From the NCBI RefSeq assembly GCF_000719955.1, contig NZ_JOII01000038.1, forward strand, positions 1 through 64,000: DNA of 64,000 bases, written 5' to 3'. The stretch's first letter is position 1; every line of letters begins with the position of its first letter. The notes beneath the pieces are model-generated. The model searched no databases. It was not told the DNA's origin and saw only the letters and a list, made by a program, of their open reading frames with translations. The position numbers and the translations under genes are program-made. The stretch comes from Streptomyces albidoflavus (GTDB lineage Bacteria > Actinomycetota > Actinomycetes > Streptomycetales > Streptomycetaceae). This document shows positions 1 to 8,552 of this stretch, piece by piece.

Positions 1-41
1 GGGGCGGGCGGGATGGTGGCGGGTGCGGGGGTGGCGGGCAT
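1..41 (-). CDS. 5' end of an unidentified downstream gene (partial)
   Basis: An ATG at position 41 (minus strand) is preceded by AGGAG (48-52) with a six-base spacer, a good ribosome binding site. Only thirteen codons are inside the window, starting Met-Pro-Ala-Thr-Pro and rich in Pro and Ala, so no function can be assigned. It lies about 100 bases after the ABC permease in the same direction and could be the last gene of the peptide cluster, an immunity gene or the missing precursor. This is a guess from position only. Confidence 0.45.
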   Translation of the reverse strand, partial: MPATPAPATIPPA

Positions 42-141
42 GGCGGGCTCCTGACGGGCCGGGGCGGGGAGGAACACGGGGCCGGGGCGGGGGCGCGTAC
101 GCTCCCCGCCCGGACCGGGAGGACCGGTGCCTGCGCGGCGG

Positions 142-897
142 TCAGGTGCGGTCGGACCAGCGGAAGGTCTTCAGCGCGACGGCCGTGAAGACGACGGCGA
201 AGCCCGCGAGGACGGCGCAGGAGAACAGGATGTCGCCGGTGGTGCCGGAGCCGGTGAGGGAGGCCGAGACACCGTCGTTGAGGTAACGCAGCGGCAGGAC
301 ACGGGAGATGGCCTGCATCCAGTCGGGCATGGCGTCGAGCGGGAAGAAGGAGCCGGAGAGGAAGGCCATCGGCAGCATCACGCAGTTGGCGACGGCGGCG
401 ACCGCCTCCGGGGTGCGGGTGAAGGAGCCGACGATGACGCCGAGGGCGAGGAAGGCGGTGACGCCGACGACCAGCATGAGGAAGGCGTACGGCCAGCCGG
501 AGGAGAGTTCCAGGCCGAACGGCGGCAGCATGGCGACGGCGACGAAGAGAACCGCCTGGACGGCGCCGATGCCGAGCGCCAGCACGTAACGGGAGGCCAG
601 CACGGCGGAGGTGGGGGTGGGGGTCATCCGGATGAGGCGGAGGATGTCGTCGCGCCGCCACTGCATGAGGACGAAGCCGACGCCGAAGACGGCCGCGTTG
701 CCCAGGCCCCAGGAGAGGACGCCGGGGGCGATGTAGCTGATGTAGGGGCGGCCGGACTGCTCGACCTCCTGGCCGCTGAAGATGAGGCCGAAGACGACGA
801 GGAAGATCAGCGGGAAGGCGAAGGTGAAGAAGAGGGTGGTCTTGTCGCGGGTGTAGGCCCGGTATCCGGCCTGGCTGAGGGCGGCGTAGGCGCTCAT
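142..897 (-). CDS. ABC-2 type exporter permease (DrrB-like)
   Basis: 251 aa. Six hydrophobic segments, the first near residues 20-40, with the layout of ABC-2 permeases that pair with a separate ATPase to export drugs, polyketides or peptides. The first extracellular-type loop follows a LIFLVVFGLIFSG segment, and the GSFFPLDAMP motif before the last segments is typical of the DrrB/NodJ group. It is the last complete gene of the minus-strand operon, 46 bases after the ATPase at 944-1891. In context the pair most likely exports the mature peptide or gives self-resistance. Substrate is inferred from neighbours only. Confidence 0.88.
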   Translation of the reverse strand: MSAYAALSQAGYRAYTRDKTTLFFTFAFPLIFLVVFGLIFSGQEVEQSGRPYISYIAPGVLSWGLGNAAVFGVGFVLMQWRRDDILRLIRMTPTPTSAVLASRYVLALGIGAVQAVLFVAVAMLPPFGLELSSGWPYAFLMLVVGVTAFLALGVIVGSFTRTPEAVAAVANCVMLPMAFLSGSFFPLDAMPDWMQAISRVLPLRYLNDGVSASLTGSGTTGDILFSCAVLAGFAVVFTAVALKTFRWSDRT

Positions 898-943
898 GGG
901 GTTCTCCGTGGGTGTGGTGCGGGGTGGGGGGGCGCGGGGCCGG

Positions 944-1891
944 TCAGCTCTCGGCGGGGGCCGGGTCGGGGGCGGGGGACGCCTCGCCGGTGAGGGAGAG
1001 GTAGACGTCCTCCAGGCTGGGGGTGCGGGTCTGCACGCCGTGCAGGCCGCCCTGGGCGTCGACGGCGGCGAGGACCGGGCCGGAGTCCTCGGTCTCCAGG
1101 ACCGTCATGTCGCCGTCGGCGGTGGCGCGCAGCACGCCGGGCAGGGCGGCGCCCTGTTCGGGGGTGAGCCGGTCGGCGGGGACCAGCAGGCGGGTGGTGC
1201 CGCTGCTGGCGGCGATCAGGCGGCCGGGGCTGTCGAGGGCGCGGACGGCGCCGCCGACCAGGATGGCGACCCGGTCGCAGAGCGCCTCGGCCTCGTCCAG
1301 GTGGTGGGTGGTGTAGACGATGGTGCGGCCCGCGCCCTTGAGGTCCCGGAGCACCTTCCACAGGTCGCGGCGGGCCTGCGGGTCGAGGGCGGCGGTCGGC
1401 TCGTCCAGGAAGATCAGCTCGGGCTCGTGGACGAGGGCCGAGGCGATGGCCAGGCGCTGGCGCTGGCCGCCGGAGAGGTCGTCGACCCGCACGTCGCCGT
1501 GGTCGGTGAGGCCGACCAGGGCGAGCGCCTTCTCGGCGGCCTCGCGGCCGACCCGGTAGAGGGCGGCGACGGTGGTGAGGTGTTCGCGGGCGGTGAGGCG
1601 GACGAAGAAGGCGCTGGACTGGGTCTGCACGCCGATGCGCGGGAGCAGCGCGGTGTCCCGGGGCCAGGGGTGGTGGCCGAGCACGGTGACCGTCCCGGCG
1701 TCGGCCTTGCGCTGGCCCTCCATGATCTCCACGAGGGTGGTCTTGCCGGCGCCGTTGGGCCCGAGCAGCCCGAAGAACTCGCCACGGGCGACGGTGAGCG
1801 TCACCCCGGCGACGGCCTCGGTCCGCCCGTACGTCTTGCGGACACCGTCGAGGACGACGGCGCCGTCGTGGTCGGTGGGCTGGGGGGTCAT
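944..1891 (-). CDS. ABC exporter ATP-binding protein (DrrA-like)
   Basis: 315 aa. Walker A GPNGAGKTT at residues 44-52, signature LSGGQRQR at 139-146 and Walker B LIFLDEP at 159-165, followed by the roughly 100-residue C-terminal extension common in DrrA-type daunorubicin-resistance ATPases. It energises the membrane permease encoded directly downstream. It follows the M50 gene by about 50 bases, so the two form the export end of the modified-peptide operon. The family exports antibiotics. That the substrate here is the cluster product is inference. Confidence 0.93.
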   Translation of the reverse strand: MTPQPTDHDGAVVLDGVRKTYGRTEAVAGVTLTVARGEFFGLLGPNGAGKTTLVEIMEGQRKADAGTVTVLGHHPWPRDTALLPRIGVQTQSSAFFVRLTAREHLTTVAALYRVGREAAEKALALVGLTDHGDVRVDDLSGGQRQRLAIASALVHEPELIFLDEPTAALDPQARRDLWKVLRDLKGAGRTIVYTTHHLDEAEALCDRVAILVGGAVRALDSPGRLIAASSGTTRLLVPADRLTPEQGAALPGVLRATADGDMTVLETEDSGPVLAAVDAQGGLHGVQTRTPSLEDVYLSLTGEASPAPDPAPAES

Positions 1892-1942
1892 GTGGTGCTC
1901 CTCGATCGGGGTGTGCGGGGTGTACGTCCGGGAGGCTGGGGG

Positions 1943-3070
1943 TCAGCTCCCGGTCAGCAGATGGCGGGCGGCGGCCCACAGGGCCAGGCCGATCCCCGCG
2001 AGGACCAGCAGCACGGCCGCCGGATACGCCACATAGGCGCGGCAGGCCGGGGCGGGGTAGGCGCGGGCGGCCGCATCGCGGCGCAGGGCGAGCCCGAGAT
2101 AGGTGCGGCTGGCGGTGAACAGGCCCAGGGTGCGGGTGAGCTGCCCGGCGATCTGGTACCCGTCGAGCGGCGGCAGCGGGATCAGCATGGCGAGGGCCTG
2201 CACGGTGCCGAGCAGGACGAGGGCGGCGCAGGCGTCGCGGGTGGCGTCGTCGGGCGGGGCGAGGAGCCAGAGCGCGCCGAACGGCAGCAGGAAGAGCAGG
2301 TTCATGACGGCTCCGGCGACGGCCGTCGCGATGCGGGCCCAACGGGTCGGAAGGTACGGGTAGTTGTCGACTGTGCAGTACATGATGACCACGGGCAGCC
2401 GCCACCGCAGTCCGATCTCGGCCACCGTGCCGCCGTAGTGGCGGGCCACCACGCCGTGGGCCAGTTCGTGCAGGGCGGTGGAGAGCCAGAGCAGGGTGGC
2501 GGCGGCGACCAGGAGCACCGGGTTGCGGAAGAGCGCCCAGGTGGCGTCGAGCGCCTCCCCGGCGCGCACCACCAGGGCCGCCTGGAGCGCGAGGACCAGC
2601 AGGAGCAGCGGGACGAGCGCGGCCGGGTGGAGCAGGGGGCGCAGCACCCGGTGGAGCCGGGCGGTGGTGGCGTCGGCGTCGGCCACCAGGCGCAGGGTGC
2701 CGCGCCACAGGGTGCGCGGCCCGGCCGCCGCCGAGGCCGCGGCCTCGGCGGCGGCCGGGCGGGGCGCGCCGTCGAGCAGGCCGCGGGTGCCGAGCAGGGC
2801 GAGGAGCTGGCGCCACTGGGCCTCGCCGAGCCGCTTGCCGTGGGCGGCGGCGTACTCGGTGCCCAGCTCGTCCAGGGCGCGGGTGCCGTCCATCCGGGCC
2901 AGCAGGAACGCCTCGCGCGGGCCGACCTTGAAGGCGTGGCCGGTGCCGGTGTCCTTAACCAGGTGGACGGTGGCCGGGCCGTCGTACAGGGGCCCGCCGA
3001 CGAGCACGCCCGCGCGCAGGGCGGGCCGGTAGGAGCCGGGGACGGCGGCCCGTTCGGCGGGCGCGCTCAC
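1943..3070 (-). CDS. PqqD-like domain fused to M50 (site-2 type) zinc metalloprotease
   Basis: 375 aa from a GTG that overlaps the upstream stop by four bases (GTGA). Residues about 14-105 look like a PqqD/RiPP-recognition winged helix. Several membrane segments follow, with the zinc motif HELAH at 201-205 and a second conserved PPLDGY at 300-305 where M50 proteases supply their third metal ligand. The family 'putative peptide zinc metalloprotease' is recurrent in modified-peptide clusters. A likely job is leader-peptide removal at the membrane, or processing coupled to the ABC exporter encoded next. The fold assignment is firm. The substrate and the recognition role of the N-terminal domain are inferred. 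Confidence 0.8.
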   Translation of the reverse strand: MSAPAERAAVPGSYRPALRAGVLVGGPLYDGPATVHLVKDTGTGHAFKVGPREAFLLARMDGTRALDELGTEYAAAHGKRLGEAQWRQLLALLGTRGLLDGAPRPAAAEAAASAAAGPRTLWRGTLRLVADADATTARLHRVLRPLLHPAALVPLLLLVLALQAALVVRAGEALDATWALFRNPVLLVAAATLLWLSTALHELAHGVVARHYGGTVAEIGLRWRLPVVIMYCTVDNYPYLPTRWARIATAVAGAVMNLLFLLPFGALWLLAPPDDATRDACAALVLLGTVQALAMLIPLPPLDGYQIAGQLTRTLGLFTASRTYLGLALRRDAAARAYPAPACRAYVAYPAAVLLVLAGIGLALWAAARHLLTGS

Positions 3071-4134
3071 GCGGCGCCCTCGCGCAGCACCCGGCCCAGC
3101 ACGTGCGAGAGGTACGCCTCGTCGCGGATGGTGACGTGCAGCCGGTTGTTGGTCATGTGCATGTACGGGGAGAGCAGCAGCGGCAGTGCGACGGCCGGGT
3201 CGGTGACCTGCTCGTCCCGGGTGCCGTCCCAGGAGCGGAAGACCAGGTCCCCGTCGAGCGTCAGCCTCTCCGCATTCTCCCTGAGTTCGGCGCAGTGCTC
3301 GGCCCAGCCCGCGAGGAAGCCGGGCAGCCGGGGCTTGTCGGCCTCCTCGGTGGCGGGGTCGGTGGCGGCGCGGACGCGGGCGAAGCGCTCCCCCAGGCCG
3401 GGGGCGAGGGCGGCGTAGTTGCGGTCGTACTCGTCGGTGCCGATGAAGTTGGTGCCGGGGAAGGCGCGGTGCCAGAACTCGTAGTAGCTGTCGAGGTAGC
3501 CGTTGAGTTCGGCCTTGTCCGGGAGGAAGGTCGCGGCCATCACCATCATCAGCTGGGCGGAGGTGCCGAGCAGCACGGTGCGCAGGTGGAGGTTGATGGT
3601 GGCGAAGGCGTCGATGACCAGGTCGGAGGAGTGCCGGAAGTGCCACTCGGCCAGCTCGATCCCGGCGGGCCCGCCGTACTTGCCGTACTCGGGCTCGTAC
3701 GGTTCGGCGCTGCGGCTGTTGTTGGGGCGGATGTTCATCCGGCCGTCGGCGCCGGTGTAGTGGCCGCGTTCGGCGCCGGGGAACTCGATGTCGAAGAGGG
3801 TGTTGTAGAAGTCGTTGAGGAAGCCGGCGTCCACCTCGTAGAGCGCGGGGCGTTCGCGCAGGAAGGTGTCGACGGCCTCCTCGGTGCGGCGGCGGACCTC
3901 GGCCTCCGCCTGGGGGGTGGCGGGCTTGAGGCGGAGCCGGACGTGCGGGCCCTCCAGCCAGTAGTTGATGAAGAAGTAGCCGCTGATCAGCCCCTGTGCC
4001 TCCAGCTCGGCGACGAGCGGGCGCACGCAGGTGAGCAGGAACGGGCGGGGGTTGGCGGCGTAGAAGACGTGGGTGGCCTGCCAGGCGCCGGACTTGGTGG
4101 CGGCCCGGGTGCCGGTGAGGGTCAGGTCGGTCAT
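3067..4134 (-). CDS. SpaB_C / thiopeptide-type bacteriocin biosynthesis protein
   Basis: 355 aa, starting at an ATG overlapping the LanB stop (ATGA). It matches the stand-alone C-terminal LanB domain: an N-terminal region with the YFFINYWLEGPHVRLRLK block near residues 50-72, and conserved Tyr/Asn/Arg-rich segments including PEYGKYGG. Members either eliminate glutamate from glutamylated Ser/Thr to give dehydroamino acids, or in thiopeptides carry out the [4+2] ring closure. Only one copy is present. Paired with a glutamylating LanB N-terminal protein, the elimination role is the more economical reading. A second macrocyclase could lie outside the window. Confidence 0.88.
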   Translation of the reverse strand: MTDLTLTGTRAATKSGAWQATHVFYAANPRPFLLTCVRPLVAELEAQGLISGYFFINYWLEGPHVRLRLKPATPQAEAEVRRRTEEAVDTFLRERPALYEVDAGFLNDFYNTLFDIEFPGAERGHYTGADGRMNIRPNNSRSAEPYEPEYGKYGGPAGIELAEWHFRHSSDLVIDAFATINLHLRTVLLGTSAQLMMVMAATFLPDKAELNGYLDSYYEFWHRAFPGTNFIGTDEYDRNYAALAPGLGERFARVRAATDPATEEADKPRLPGFLAGWAEHCAELRENAERLTLDGDLVFRSWDGTRDEQVTDPAVALPLLLSPYMHMTNNRLHVTIRDEAYLSHVLGRVLREGAA

Positions 4135-6866
4135 GGCGCGGTCCTCGCGGGGGTCGGGGCGGGCAGGGTCTCCACGGCCAGTTCGGTGACGTGCCGGCCG
4201 CGCGGCGAGGCGGCGTGCAGCCCGTCCTCGTCGGGCAGCGCCTCACGGAAGACGGCGCGGGCCTTGTCGGTACGGAGCAGCGCCTCGAAGGCGGCGAGCG
4301 AGAGCGGGCTGTCGAGGTCGAGGTAGCTCGGCTTGGCGCCGGTCGCGCCGCGCGCCCCGCTGTCGGAGACGGTGGCGTAGACCCTCGCGGGCAGGCCGTG
4401 GGCCCGGCGGAAGCGGTGCCAGCCGAGGAACCAGGCGGCCTCGTCGGTGCCGGGCGCGCGCAACGGCAGGTCGCGGGCGTCCACGCCCCAGCTGCGGCGG
4501 GCGAGGACCAGGCTGCCGTGGCGGACCCGGGGCCGGTGGGTGACCCCGTCGACGGGCGGGCGGTCGGGGACGCCGCCCCAGACGTTGAGCGGGGACATGG
4601 AGGTCGGGGAGAGCAGCAGCAGGGTGCGCGGGAGTTCGGGCAGGGCGAGCGGGACGAGGTAGCCGAGGTAGACCGGGATCACCTCGCGCTCCAGGCGGGC
4701 GGAGCGCAGGACGAGGCGGTCCTGCTCCTCGTCGTGGACGAGGAAGAGGTCGTCCAGGCCGAGCCGGAACTCCGGCTCCAGGGTGCCGGCCTCGCCGGGG
4801 CCGACGATCTCGTACTCGGTGAGGCGGGCGTGCAGGTTGAGGTTGGAGGTGACGGGGCCGCCGGTGACCTCGGCGAGGACGGCGCCGGGCGGCGCGGCCT
4901 GGGCCCCGGCGGCGAGCAGCCGCTCGTCCAGGCCCTCGAAGAGGTGGGTGAAGCGGCTGAAGGGGAAGGAGAGGCCGCCGTAGGAGCGGTTGAGGACGGC
5001 GAGCGGGCCTTCGGGGCGGTCGGCGAGCTGGACGTGGTGGCTCATCGGAGCGAAGGCGGGCGCGAGGGGGGCGAGCGGGGCGGCGGTGGCGTCGAGGAGG
5101 GCGTCGTCGAGGACGAGGTCGCCGTCGCCCTCGTGGGCGCCCCAGCGTTCCCGCATCCCGGCCAGGAAGGTGGCGCGGGCGGCGTCCAGGGACTTCAGCT
5201 CGGGCAGGCCGAGCCAGTTCTCCTCGGGGTTGGGGTCGCCGTCGGGGCCGAAGGCGGGGCGCTGGGCGGTGAAGGAGAGGTACTGGTCGAAGAAGTCCTC
5301 GTGGAAGTCGTGGACCAGCTTGACCAGGTCGTCGCAGCGCCCGCCGCGCCCGAACCGGGCGGTGAAGAACCCCTTGAAGGTAAGCCGGTGCGGCAGGGTC
5401 AGGTCGAAGGCGGGCAGCACCCGCTCCAGCCGGGAGAGCGGCTCCCCGGCCACCTCGGCCCAGCGGTCGGCGGAGAGGGTGAGGCCGGTGGGCCCGTCGG
5501 CCGGGACCGCGCAGTCCTCGTAGAGCACGGTCTGCGGGACGCGGTGCTGCTCGGCGCCGAGCGACCGCTGCACGGCGGCGAGTTCGCCCCTCAGCTGTTC
5601 CAGGAGGAGCCGTCTGCGGTCCGGTTCGGCGGCGGCGAACTTGTCGACGCAGGCCGCGGCGGGCTCCAGCCGGTCGGCGAGGCGGTCGGCCCACGGGCGG
5701 CCCACGCCGCGCAGGGCCGACTGGAAGGCGCGCAGCGGGTCGGTGTCGTGGACGGTGACGTCGAGGCAGGGCACCCGGACCAGGCCGAGGGCGAGCAGCG
5801 CGTCCAGGTACTGGGCGACGTCGGCCTCGGTGGCGTCCCGGTCGGCGGCGAGCCAGGCGGAGAGGGCGCCGTACCGCAGGGTGCCGTGCTCCTCGAAGTG
5901 GCCGAGGAGGCGGTCGAGGGTGCCGCTGCGGCGGAGGTAGAAGAGGCGGTCCTTGACGGAGTCGAAGGTGACGGCGGTGGCCTCGTCGCCCTCGGTGACC
6001 CAGCGCCGCACGTACCGCACCCGGTCGGCCTCGCGCCCCCACCCGGAGGCGACGGTGACGGGCAGGTCGGCGCGGCGGCCCGGGTCGGCCAGGACGGTGG
6101 CGGCGAGCCGGCCGACGGCGGCGGTGTTGAGCCGGGCGGCGGTCGGCCAGGCGTCGGCGACGGCCAGCGGGAAGGCGCCGGGGCCCGCGTGCGGCTCCCC
6201 GTCGGTGAAGGTGCCGAGCCCGACCCCGGTGAAGGTGGAGAAGGGGCTCGTCTTGCAGGCGGTCCGGTACAGGTAGGACAGCAGCGACCGTTCGATCTTG
6301 CGGTGCTTCTTGTCCGGGGTGGCGGCCGGGTCGGCGGCGGTGCGCCGGACGTATGCGTCGAGCCCGGCGTCCAGGGTCGGCGAGGCGAGCAGCAGGCCCC
6401 TGCGGAGCCGGTCCTGGCCGGCCGCCGCGCAGAGGGCGGCGCGGGCGCGGGCCGTCTCGGAGGCGAGCAGCCCGGCGCCCTCGGCCTCGCGGGCGGCCAG
6501 CGCGGCCCGCCGCTCCAGCCAGCCGGCCAGCGCCTCGGCGGCGCGCGGGTCGCGGGCGGCGACCAGGGCGCGGGCGGCCTCGGGGTCCTTGGGGAGCCGG
6601 TTGTTGAAGACCTCGCGGCGGAGTTTCAGCAGGGCCCGGCGTTCGGCCTCGTCCTCCAGCCCGCCGATCAGCGGGTGGAGAAGGTCGCCGAGGGCCTCGC
6701 CGTCGGCGGTGAGGCGGGCGGCGGCGTCGAGCACGTCGTCGGCCCAGCGGCGGGCGCCCGGGGCGCGCAGCGGGCGGACCGTCTCGACGGGCAGCCCGGC
6801 GGTGCGCAGGACGAAGGCTTCCCTGGGGCGGCCGGGGCGCGGGCCGGGGGCGTCGGGTGCGGGCAT
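4131..6866 (-). CDS. Lantibiotic dehydratase N-terminal (glutamylating) protein, LanB/TbtB type
   Basis: 911 aa from ATG 6866, with GGAAGGGG about 13 bases upstream. A GTG at 6896 overlapping the SagB stop would add ten residues and fits the coupled starts elsewhere in the operon. The protein begins FVLRTAGLPVE soon after the start and has the SPFSTFTGVGLG and NLNLHARLTEYEI type blocks of Lant_dehydr_N. The family transfers glutamate from glutamyl-tRNA to Ser/Thr side chains of a leader-bound precursor. The elimination domain is split off as the next gene, as in thiopeptide and goadsporin clusters. Family assignment is confident. Precursor unknown. Confidence 0.92.
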   Translation of the reverse strand: MPAPDAPGPRPGRPREAFVLRTAGLPVETVRPLRAPGARRWADDVLDAAARLTADGEALGDLLHPLIGGLEDEAERRALLKLRREVFNNRLPKDPEAARALVAARDPRAAEALAGWLERRAALAAREAEGAGLLASETARARAALCAAAGQDRLRRGLLLASPTLDAGLDAYVRRTAADPAATPDKKHRKIERSLLSYLYRTACKTSPFSTFTGVGLGTFTDGEPHAGPGAFPLAVADAWPTAARLNTAAVGRLAATVLADPGRRADLPVTVASGWGREADRVRYVRRWVTEGDEATAVTFDSVKDRLFYLRRSGTLDRLLGHFEEHGTLRYGALSAWLAADRDATEADVAQYLDALLALGLVRVPCLDVTVHDTDPLRAFQSALRGVGRPWADRLADRLEPAAACVDKFAAAEPDRRRLLLEQLRGELAAVQRSLGAEQHRVPQTVLYEDCAVPADGPTGLTLSADRWAEVAGEPLSRLERVLPAFDLTLPHRLTFKGFFTARFGRGGRCDDLVKLVHDFHEDFFDQYLSFTAQRPAFGPDGDPNPEENWLGLPELKSLDAARATFLAGMRERWGAHEGDGDLVLDDALLDATAAPLAPLAPAFAPMSHHVQLADRPEGPLAVLNRSYGGLSFPFSRFTHLFEGLDERLLAAGAQAAPPGAVLAEVTGGPVTSNLNLHARLTEYEIVGPGEAGTLEPEFRLGLDDLFLVHDEEQDRLVLRSARLEREVIPVYLGYLVPLALPELPRTLLLLSPTSMSPLNVWGGVPDRPPVDGVTHRPRVRHGSLVLARRSWGVDARDLPLRAPGTDEAAWFLGWHRFRRAHGLPARVYATVSDSGARGATGAKPSYLDLDSPLSLAAFEALLRTDKARAVFREALPDEDGLHAASPRGRHVTELAVETLPAPTPARTAP

Positions 6867-6892
6867 GACGGCGGGGGTGCCCCTTCCGGAGG

Positions 6893-8500
6893 TCACGTCA
6901 GCTCGTGGCGGTAGTCGGCGGGGGCGGGCCGTTCGTGGCCGGCCATCATGATCAGCAGCGGGGCCTCGCCGGTGGCCTCCAGGCCCAGTTCCTCGATGTA
7001 CGAGATGTTGTCGAAGCCGAGCGCCACCCCGCAGCCCACGTCGAGCGCGGCGGCGGCGGTGTAGACGGACTGGGCGACGGCGCCGATGGTGGCGTTGACC
7101 AGCCGGTACCCCCGGTCGCCGACCGCGTCGAGCACGGCGGTGGTGCGCACGGTCGGCACCAGCACCACCCCGGCCTGCTCCAGGTTGTAGTTGGAGAGGA
7201 AGTAGTTCTTCTGGAGGAAGGGCCCGGGGGCGCCCTCCTTGACCAGGCGCAGGGTGCCCGCCCCGGGGTCGTAGGCGTACGCGCCGGGGGCGACGTCCTC
7301 GGCGTGGTTGACGAAGACGTACAGCCCGGCGAGGCGTTCGCCCCCGGCGCCGGTGCCGGTGTCCCCGCCGAGGTACGAACCGTCGGTGGCGGCCCGGCAG
7401 AGGGCGGCGAGGTCGGCGGCGGCGAGCGGGCGGGAGGCGTCGAACCGGCCGAAGCTGCTGCGGCGCCGGCGCAGGGCGGTCCGCACGTCGGTGGTGAGCG
7501 GGGTCGCGGCCGGCAGCGGCGCCTCGGGCAGGGCCGGGCCGGCCGGGTGGGCGGCGGCCGGGGCGAGGGCGCCGGGGGCGGGCCGGTCGAGGGCGCCTTC
7601 GGCGGTGGCGGCCTGCATGGCGGTGACGGCCTCGAAGGTGAGGACGGTGCGGGAGCGCTCCACGTCCCGGTGGCGCACGGCGAACGGGGTGGCCGGGGCC
7701 GCGGCGGCCCCGGTGGCCCCCTGCCACCGCAGTGGCACCACGGCGAAGATCCCCTCCTCCTCGGTCCGCACCCCGAGCAGCCGCGCGAGGCGCTCCTCGT
7801 CGAACCAGAGCGCGGGCTCCACGTCGAGCCCGCGCGCCCGGGCCCACAGCCGCCAGGTCTGCACGCAGGCACCGAGGTCCATGGAGACGGCGTGGAAGGA
7901 GAAGCTGTTGTACTTGAAGGCGTTCTGCCAGTACTTGATGGAGAGGACCAGGTACTGGTCGGTGGCGTCGGCCCCGTCCGGCGCGCCCGGCCCGGCGGCG
8001 TCCAGGGCGGCGCGGACCTCGCCGGTGGCGTCGCCGGTGAGCAGGCGGCGCATGGCGTGGTGGCGGGTGGCGTAGTGGTGGACGCCGGGCGGCAGGGGCG
8101 CGGAGGGGCCGGAGACCCAGTAGACGCTGACCGGGTAGAGGCCGCCGCCGGAGGCCGAGCCGCGGGAGAAGTTGGCGAGCGGGTAGTGCGGGAGGGCGTC
8201 GAGGTCGGTGTTGGCCTGGACGCCGAGGCGGCGGCCGGTCAGGCCGTAGGAGTCGCGGAGCATCCCGGAGAGCGCGGCGAGGTCGAAGTGGCCCGGCCCG
8301 TCGAGGGGTTCGGGGTCCAGGCCCTGGTCGAGGGCGGCGTCCGCCGGGTAGCCGGAGTCGGGCAGCGGCAGCAGGTCGGTGTCCGGGTAGTGCTTGGTCT
8401 TGCGCGGGCCGTCGGCCCAGTTCGGCACGTGGTCGACCGGCTCCATGTGGACCCGGCCGCGCCGCATGATGGCGGCGGCGTAGTCGTAGGCGTACCCCAC
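6893..8500 (-). CDS. SagB-family FMN-dependent azoline dehydrogenase (double nitroreductase domain)
   Basis: 535 aa from a GTG at 8500 with GGGAG seven bases upstream. Two nitroreductase-like halves are visible. The first (residues about 80-260) holds the SIKYWQNAFKYNSFSFH block that corresponds to the catalytic Lys/Tyr region of SagB/McbC. The second (about 335-525) repeats the fold. The enzyme oxidises azolines made by the YcaO pair to aromatic thiazoles or oxazoles using FMN. It lies between the YcaO gene (52-base gap) and the LanB gene. Its presence implies that the product carries azoles and not only azolines. Confidence 0.9.
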   Translation of the reverse strand: MGYAYDYAAAIMRRGRVHMEPVDHVPNWADGPRKTKHYPDTDLLPLPDSGYPADAALDQGLDPEPLDGPGHFDLAALSGMLRDSYGLTGRRLGVQANTDLDALPHYPLANFSRGSASGGGLYPVSVYWVSGPSAPLPPGVHHYATRHHAMRRLLTGDATGEVRAALDAAGPGAPDGADATDQYLVLSIKYWQNAFKYNSFSFHAVSMDLGACVQTWRLWARARGLDVEPALWFDEERLARLLGVRTEEEGIFAVVPLRWQGATGAAAAPATPFAVRHRDVERSRTVLTFEAVTAMQAATAEGALDRPAPGALAPAAAHPAGPALPEAPLPAATPLTTDVRTALRRRRSSFGRFDASRPLAAADLAALCRAATDGSYLGGDTGTGAGGERLAGLYVFVNHAEDVAPGAYAYDPGAGTLRLVKEGAPGPFLQKNYFLSNYNLEQAGVVLVPTVRTTAVLDAVGDRGYRLVNATIGAVAQSVYTAAAALDVGCGVALGFDNISYIEELGLEATGEAPLLIMMAGHERPAPADYRHELT

Positions 8501-8552
8501 GGAAGGCTCCCTGGCTTGTCGGGGCGGCTGGCTGGTGGCGTCGGGTTCCCGG

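Noticed and set aside
127..993. Long plus-strand frames opposite the ABC, LanB, YcaO and other minus-strand genes
   Set aside because: Their Gly/Glu/Arg- or Pro/Arg-rich composition mirrors the real gene on the other strand; no domains or good ribosome sites.
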